DNA from: Parietaria judaica
Taxonomy: Eukaryota > Streptophyta > Magnoliopsida > Rosales > Urticaceae
Length of the DNA stretch: 64,000 nucleotides
Direction of reading: 5' to 3'
Assembly (NCBI GenBank): GCA_954871525.1
Contig: OX940866.1
Location: 12,671,001-12,735,000 of the forward strand
The notes under the pieces were generated by a model. The model had not been told where the DNA came from, made no database searches, and worked only from the letters and a program-made list of their open reading frames with translations. Positions 57,900-64,000 of this stretch are shown here, piece by piece. A program made the translations under genes and the position numbers. The first letter of the stretch is position 1, and each line of letters starts with the position of its first letter.

Positions 57900-59374
57900 G
57901 ATCAGGGCTCAACTAATCGATTTCCTAAAAAGAAATCGGGGAAGTTTCGCCTGGTCTCACGAAGACATGCCGGGGATCGACCCATCGGTGACAGCTCATC
58001 GCCTTAACACCGCCCCGAGACACAAGCCCGTCGTACAGAAGAGGAGAAAGATGGCCCCCGATAGGAATAAGATCATCAACGACGAGGCAGACAAGCTACT
58101 CTCGATGGGTACCATTCGGGAAGAAAAATACCCCGAGTGGCTAGCTAACACTGTCGTCGTAAAGAAGAAAAACGGCAAGTGGCGAGTATGCGTGGACTTC
58201 ACCGACCTCAACCGAGCCTGCCCAGAGGAAAACTTCCCGATGCCGCATATAGATCGCCTCGTCGAGGCTACCCATGGATACGAGCTTCTTAGCTTTATGG
58301 ATGCTTACTCCGGATACCACCAAATAAGGATGCACCCAGACGACGAAGAGAAGACTGCTTTCATCAGCGAGAGGGGCATGTACTGCTACAAAGTCATGCC
58401 CTTCGGGTTGAAAAATGCCGGGGTAACCTACCAAAGGCTGGTAACGAAGATGTACCACAAGCATAGAGGTATATATCGACGATATGGTCGTTAAATCCCT
58501 GAAGGCGGCGGCGCACATCGAGCATCTGGAGGAATGCTTCGAGACTCTGAACCAGCACAAGATGAAGCTGAATCCCACCAAGTGCACATTTGGTATGTCC
58601 TCGGGAAAATTCTTGGGCCATATGGTCACTCGGCGAGGAGTCAAAGCCGATCCCGAGCAGATCGAGGCAATTAAGAGTATGCCCTCACCGCGAAATCGGC
58701 GAGAAATTCAAAGATTGACCGGGAGGATCGCCGCTTTGAACCGATTCATTTCACGATCGGCCGACAAGACTCTCCTCTTCTATGAATTGCTGAGGAAGAA
58801 CAAGAAGTTCGAGTGGACCGAGAAGTGCGAGGAGGCTTTCCGGGCACTAAAATCTTATCTATCGTCGCCACCCATCATGATAAAGCCAAAATCAATGGAG
58901 CCTTTGTATTTATACATTGCCGTGTCCGACCACGCGATCAGCCAAGTACTTGTGCGTGAAGAAGGCGGGGAGCAGAAGCCGGTCTCCTACATCAGCAGAA
59001 AGCTCCTAGATGCCGAGACAAGGTACCCACAACCCGAGAAGCTCGCCTTGGCAGTATACGATGCATCGGAGAGGTTGAAGCACCACTTCCAAGCCCACAC
59101 CATCGTCGTCATGACCGACAGACCGATCCGTTCTATCATCCATGGCCCGAGCCAGTCAAGAAGGATCACGAAGTGGTCGATAAAACTGGGGGCATATGAC
59201 ATAGAGTACAAACTTCGGACGAGTCTCAAGTCTCAAGTGTTCGCCGATTTCCACATCGAGCTACCGAAGGAGCCAGTGGACCTCAGCAACGAGGCAGGCA
59301 TCTCGAGGTTCAGGTCGACGAGTCGGCAACGGCGCAAGGATCAGGGGTGCGGATCAGAATTGTCTCTCCGATAG
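57900..59374 (+). pseudogene. Reverse transcriptase and RNase H of the second Tat element
   Basis: RT: WRVCVDFTDLNRACPEENFP, PFGLKNAGVTYQRL and VYIDDMVVKS (58469 onward). A small deletion after LVTKM shifts the frame just before the YIDD box, so the catalytic sequence is in a different frame from the fingers. RNase H: FEWTEKCEEAFRALKSYL, AETRYPQPEKLALAVYDASE, HHFQAHTIVVMTDRP. The frame ends at 59374 and the next domain continues in another frame. Confidence 0.92.
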
Positions 59375-59950
59375 GAGACGTAGTGGAGAAATCTTGTCGC
59401 CTCGCCTATCGATCCACCAACAACGAGGCAGAGTATGAAGCACTCATCATCGGGATGCAGTCATCCTTAGCAGTCGGAGCCAGGAACTTGCACGCTTTCT
59501 CGGATTCTCAGTTGGTGGTAAAACAAGTCAATGGAGACTACGAGAAGAACGATGAACGAATGGAGGCCTATGCGGGAGTGGTCGAGACTCTCTCAAGGAA
59601 GTTCGACTATTTCAGCCTATCACAGGTGACCCGAGGAGACAACACCCACGCCGACGAGCTAGCAAGCCTGGGTTCGACGACTGAAGTCGGCGAGCTGAGG
59701 TCGGTCACAGTAGAGACGTTGGAGAGACCAAGCATCAAGAGAGAAGAAGGCCCCGCACAGAAAAGTGCTAAAGGAGGCAAAGAGGCAGAGGAAGTGAGGA
59801 CGGGTGATGCCAACATGAACGAAATTGAGGATGAGGAGGACGAAGGCGAGGAGCGAGGAGTCGTGGACGACGATGAAGCAGAAGATTGGCGAACGCCCCT
59901 CCGGAAGTACATTCTCGAGGGAACGCTGACCGAGGATCCGCAGGAAGCCA
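59335..59950 (+). pseudogene. Second RNase H and acidic linker of the second Tat element
   Basis: RSTNNEAEYEALIIGMQSSL, LHAFSDSQLVVKQVNGDYE and NTHADELASLGS mark the archaeal-type RNase H. An unusually long acidic linker follows (EIEDEEDEGEERGVVDDDEA, about 59820-59880). Confidence 0.87.
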
Positions 59951-61128
59951 GGAAGATCAAGTCAAAGAGCTCCAAGTACACCGTCCTTGACAACATACTT
60001 TATTTAAAGAGCTTCGCAGGTCCCTACCTGAAATGCCTTGGCAAGAAAGAAGCTGAGTACGTTATGCGAGAAATCCATAGCAGGGAATGTGGGAACAACT
60101 CCGGCGGACGTTCCTTGCTGAGGAAGACTAAGCGGCAAGGTTTCTTTTGGGAAACCATGAACGCCGATTGCATCAGCCATGACAGGAAGTGCGAGAAACG
60201 TCAGCGGCACGCTCCAGCGATAAATTGCCTGGCGGAAGAACTCTCCGTGGTATCTGTGCCTTACCCGTTCATGAAGTGGTCAATGGATATCGTCGGCCCC
60301 ATGACCATCGGCAAGCGGCAGAAGAGGTTCATACTCGTCGTCACAGACTTCATCACCAAATGGACAGAGACTGAGTCATACGCCAACATCAAGGATTCCG
60401 ACGTCGAGAGCTACGTTTGGAAAAAACGTGATCACTCGCTTCGGATTGCCTAGAGAGATAATTGCTGATAATGGATTTCTGTTCATCTCGAAGAGGTTCG
60501 GATATTTTTGCGGGCGATGGGGGATAAAGCTCAACACGTCGACGCCACGGTATCCCCAAGGCAACGGGAATGCCGAGGCGGTCAACCGAACCATCGTTTA
60601 CAACATCAAAAGGAGGCTCGACGAAAGGAAAGGGTTGTGGGCGGACGAGCTGCCGGGAGTGCTATGGGCTTATCGGACAACTTCTCATTCTGTGAACGGC
60701 GAGACCCCCTACGCCCTAGCCTTCGGAGTGGAAGCGGTGATCCCGGCAGAAGTTGATATCCCAAGTCTCCGTCGAACTTTAACCCCCAATAGCGAGGAGG
60801 ACAACGAGCAGAATCTCCTTCACCAGCTCGACCACATCGACGAAAGACGTGAGCAAGCGAGCGCGCACATTGCTAACTATCAGAACACGATCGCGCGTTT
60901 CTACAACAAGAAAGTACGCTCGAGGAGATTCAGAGTCGGGGACATGGTCCTCCGACGAGTTTTTCAGAACACCGCCGAGGCAAATGCTGGAAAGCTAGGG
61001 CAGACTTGGGAGGGTCCTTACATAGTCACCAACGTCGTCAGGACAGGAGTCTATGAGCTCAAGAACACAGAAGGCGCAAAAGTAATACGGAGTTGGAACG
61101 TGAAGCACTTAAAGAAGTTCTACCAGTA
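59951..61128 (+). pseudogene. Integrase of the second Tat element
   Basis: The core has Asp in SMDIVGPMTIG, Asp in IIADNGFLF and Glu in GNGNAEAVNR. The tail is KLGQTWEGPYIVTNVV. A frameshift lies near 60425-60450 between YVWKK and TRFGLPRE. The zinc finger has lost residues: HSRECGNNSGGR lacks the second His of GNHSGG, and CEKRQRH lacks the second Cys of CDKCQRH. Confidence 0.92.
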
Positions 61129-61422
61129 GCCTCGTCTCTCTGTTTTTCTCTCTTTTCATGCTCGTAGATTTTATTTTTTCTGTTTAAACGTATGCCCCTC
61201 CCCAAAGAAAAAAGCCCATTCGTCAAGCCCACGCAAAATCTCAGCCCAGATAGCAAACTAGTGTCCAAACAATACCAAACAGCAGCACGACACGTAGTTC
61301 AACCCGGGAACGACAAACCTAAAGAGCCTCACATTATTGGTTAGGGTTTCGGCACGAGTTTTCTTCGAAATCACACACACTCTCTCTCTCTCCTTTTTCG
61401 AAACCGCTCTCTTAGGATTTCT

Positions 61423-61893
61423 ATGGCGATGCAGACTCCGCCGACTACCGATGACGCTACGATGGTACGCCGAACAAGTCAAGCTTTGCCATGGGAAAGC
61501 GCCTCCAAGAGGGAGCGACTGATGAAGGAAGCTGCTGATCGGACGACTCCCAGGAATGAGATGGAGAGATGGAAGATGGAGATTGCTCTTGCGGAATACC
61601 GAGCTTCCGTGGCTTCATCGGCCTCTCCGGCCGCTCCCGAAACCCAGGCGATGCAAACCCCACCGATTGTCGATGACGCCCCGGTGGCTCACCGGACCCG
61701 CGCCAAGACCAATCGAGCCCAGCTGTGGAAAAGCGCCTCCAAGAGGGAGCGACTGATGAAGGAAGCTGCTGATCGGACGACTCCAAGGGACGAGATGGAG
61801 AGGTGGAAGATGGAAATTGCTCTCGCCGAGTACCGAGCTTCCGTGGCTTCCTCAGCCTCTCCGGTTTCCCCCGAAACCCAGGATCGAGATTGA
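61423..61893 (+). CDS. Accessory frame of the second Tat element, two copies of a 78-codon module
   Basis: Sense frame of 156 codons starting MAMQTPPTTDDATMVRRTSQ, 290 bp after integrase. It consists of two repeats, the first from 61429 and the second from 61651. The most conserved part (ASKRERLMKEAADRTTPR, EMERWKMEIALAEYRASVAS) recurs 234 bp apart with only a few changes, keeping the frame. The repeat is charged and helical, with a possible coiled coil. I do not recognise the family. The leader contains TTAGGGTTTCGGC and a CTCTCTCTCTCTC run just before the ATG, as in many plant gene leaders, so capture of host sequence is possible. It has no stop or shift, unlike the polyprotein. Confidence 0.5.
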   Translation: MAMQTPPTTDDATMVRRTSQALPWESASKRERLMKEAADRTTPRNEMERWKMEIALAEYRASVASSASPAAPETQAMQTPPIVDDAPVAHRTRAKTNRAQLWKSASKRERLMKEAADRTTPRDEMERWKMEIALAEYRASVASSASPVSPETQDRD

Positions 61894-62099
61894 GCTACGA
61901 ATCGATCCCCTTCCAACTCGGAACGTCAATGGGAGGATCAGCGGTCAACGTTCTACATCTTTCCTTTTTTACCATTTGGGGAAGTCCCGACCCTTCTTGT
62001 TCGGGGCTATTTTTTGCATGGCCTCGACTTTTATTGAACTAATTTGGAGTTTCTGTTATGCATAACCTTTTTCTTTGTCTCAGACTCGAGGAGAAGATA

Positions 62100-62184
62100 A
62101 TATATATATATATATATAAACATACAGGCGAGAGTGCCTAAGAGTAACAGCCCGGTGAGAGTGCCGAGCAGGAAGAAAAATAAA

Positions 62185-62244
<60 letters not shown>

Positions 62245-62555
62245 GGCTAGGGCGCCGAGCAAGCCCATACCGGCGAGAGTGCCGAGAAAATAATAAAAAT
62301 ATATATATACGGCTAGGGCGCCGAGCAAGCCCATACCGGCGAGAGTGCCGAGAAAATAATAAAAATATATATACGGCTAGGGCGCCGAGCAAGCCCATAC
62401 CGGCAAGAGTGCCGAGAAAATAATAAAAATATATATACGGCTAGGGTGCTGAGCAAGCCCATACCGGCGAGAGTGCCGAGAAAATAAAATAAAAAATATA
62501 TACGGCTAAGGCGCCGAGCAAGCCCACACCGGCGAGAGTGCCGAGAAAACTAAGA

Positions 62556-62618
<63 letters not shown>

Positions 62619-62720
62619 TAAAGGCGAGAGTGCCTAAGAGAAACAACCCGGTGAAAGTGCCGAGCATAAAGAAAAGTAAAGGGAAAATATACGGCTAGAA
62701 TGCTCAAAGCAAGCCCATCG
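62100..62720 (+). repeat. 64-66 bp minisatellite with AT-rich spacers
   Basis: Five tandem units start with ACGGCTAGGGCGCCGAGCAA at about 62243, 62309, 62373, 62437 and 62502. Each has CCCATACCGGCGAGAGTGCC followed by GAGAAAATAATAAAAATATA. Degenerate copies occur at 62126-62165 and 62618-62715. Long (TA)n runs lie at 62189-62242 and about 62555-62605. Confidence 0.92.
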
Positions 62721-62814
62721 TCGCAGGGAGCATGTAGCCAGCTAAAAGAAGTTTACTGCTGTACTCGTTTTCTATTTTACCAAGTGTATACACTTGATAA
62801 AATGGGGGACTAAC

Positions 62815-63648
62815 TGTTAAGGTCGGATTTGGTCAAATCCATCCTCAACACAAATCGTGTCGTTTTGTCCATAAACGACACAAGGAAAGAGCGAGGAAGT
62901 TCGTTGACCGATGGCCAACCAAGGGATATCCTCGAGGAAGAGCAACCCTCGATGAAGTCCAAGAGGAAACCTCGATGAAGTCTAAGAGGAACCCTCGATG
63001 GAGTCTAAGAGGAACCATCGATGAAGTCCAAGAGGAACCCTCGATGAAGTCCAATAGGAACCATCGATGAAGTTTAAGAGCAACCCTCAATGAAGTCTAA
63101 AGGCGTCATGATGAAGCGCAGGGCCGAATGACGGCTGACGGGATGCGCATTTAATGAAGCCCACTTACCCACTCGATGAGAGGCATCAGCGACGAAGCTT
63201 GCAGGGCCGAATGACGGCTGATGGGATGCGCATTTAATGAAGCTCACCTACCCATAATGACAGTTTGCTCGGAAGTGACTTAAAGCACAGATTAACCATG
63301 CTTCCCTCAAATTACTCTGGGAAGCAAATGAGTAAAAAGAGAAAAGGGCGGGAAAGATGCGAGATGGCATAATGTAAACTCTATAAAAGGCAAGTTAAGC
63401 CTCATTTGTAGAGGTTCGGAAAAATAGATGAGAAAACCATAGAAAAAGAGAGAATATCCAGTAGGAGGAAGGCTTAAGAGATAGAGAAAGTTATTGTTCT
63501 TGATCCTTCAATTGTCCAGCTTTTTAACGAAAGGAAACCGAGCTTTTGTCGGAAATATAATAAAACAAAGATATTCACTGATCATTGTTGTTAACTTGTT
63601 ATTTGTGATTATTTTTGTGACTGGAAAATGGTGGTGAAACCCTCTACA
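62815..63648 (+). repeat. 3' LTR of the second Tat element, 834 bp
   Basis: 88 bp longer than the 5' LTR. It has seven copies of the 23-bp unit instead of three (+92) and a four-base deletion near the end (AAACCCTC against AAAATCGCCCTC). TATA box near 63382. Confidence 0.93.
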
Positions 63649-63653
63649 ATTTC

Positions 63654-64000
63654 TTAGAATTATTTTTGAACTTTTTTGTAGATTTATGACTTATAATGAT
63701 AGATCTATATGAATCATGCATTTGTTCTTTGATATTTACTCATTTTCACGATTTTGAGAAGATTTGCATGAGTTCATAACTTAAGATTTAGTTTCTCAAA
63801 TGATTTATGTTTAGAAATGGGTAAAGATTGTACTTTTGAGGTTTTTTTTTTTTTTTTTTTGCATTCTTATGAATATCTTGATGGAAACTTGTTTTGATGA
63901 CTTAGTTTGTAATTATTTTGTTAGATTTAGAGGAAATTCGGACTTTTATGCTTGTTAGGCAAAACTATACAAAGTTTTGAATTTTGAAATTTTATAAATT
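63654..64000. other. AT-rich flank to the window end
   Basis: This is the continuation of the sequence at 54501 before the Tat insertion. No frame or site is recognised apart from a T homopolymer at 63842-63860. Confidence 0.5.

Larger units (their letters stand above)
54502..63648 (+). mobile_element. Second Ty3/gypsy Tat-type retrotransposon, 9.1 kb
   Basis: The LTRs begin TGTTAAGGTCGGATTTGG and end CCTCTACA (54502-55247 and 62815-63648). The target duplication is ATTTC (54497-54501 and 63649-63653). The primer-binding site is at 55251. The order is gag, protease, RT, RNase H, second RNase H, integrase, then a 3' region with a separate sense frame and minisatellites. Several stops and shifts make it non-autonomous. 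Confidence 0.95.

Noticed and set aside
62080..62707. Minus-strand frames full of YIYIYI
   Set aside because: They translate (TA)n tracts and the minisatellite, with no protein features.

Overview
This is nuclear DNA from a flowering plant, most likely a eudicot. It is AT-rich, its genes have GT-AG introns, and four of its protein-coding genes resemble ordinary angiosperm families. More than half of the window is transposon. The species cannot be named from what is visible.

Layout. (1) 115-2067, minus: the first six coding exons of a group 1 sulfate transporter, whose 3' part lies beyond the left edge. (2) 2068-10600: AT-rich intergenic DNA with small mobile or repeat pieces. These are a hairpin (3982-4073), a 1.5 kb LTR element with a repeat-bearing gag-like frame (6259-7778), a second hairpin (8460-8550), a 156-bp tandem duplication (8761-9073) and a CACTA-like terminus (9910). 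(3) 10735-12060, plus: a short FAR1-type DNA-binding gene whose start codon is probably split by an intron. (4) 12965-15682, minus: a large intronless frame related to TAF1C-type RNA polymerase I factors. (5) 16852-47699: one Ty3/gypsy element of Tat type with 673-bp LTRs, stretched to about 31 kb by nested insertions. (6) 47700-51400: AT-rich MITE-family DNA, a LINE RNase H fragment, a DUF167 gene (50005-50586, minus) and a 578-bp hAT-type MITE. (7) 52015-52488, minus: a four-EF-hand calmodulin-like gene with a clear TATA box. (8) 54502-63648: a second Tat-type gypsy element with an unusual 3' accessory frame and minisatellites.

The nest in region 5 can be read layer by layer from its target-site duplications. 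The Tat element (AACAC) received a copia element with 2.9-kb LTRs (25413-45318, CAACG). The 5' LTR of that copia holds a reversed, truncated gypsy element (27993-36390). That element holds an 853-bp solo LTR in its gag (29724-30576, CATCT) and a 1150-bp Mutator-like foldback element in its LTR (35123-36272, TATAATATA). The left junction of the reversed gypsy is not a clean insertion: about 457 bp of copia LTR occur on both sides of it.

The most interesting system here is the accessory coding capacity of the Tat elements. The first carries a five-exon gene on its antisense strand (46451 to 24074) with its own TATA box and mutually consistent intron phases. The copia insertion lies in its third exon. 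The second carries a sense frame downstream of integrase made of two copies of a 78-codon module, preceded by a leader that looks like a plant gene leader. The polyproteins of both Tat elements and of the copia are broken by stops or frameshifts, so none is autonomous as it stands.
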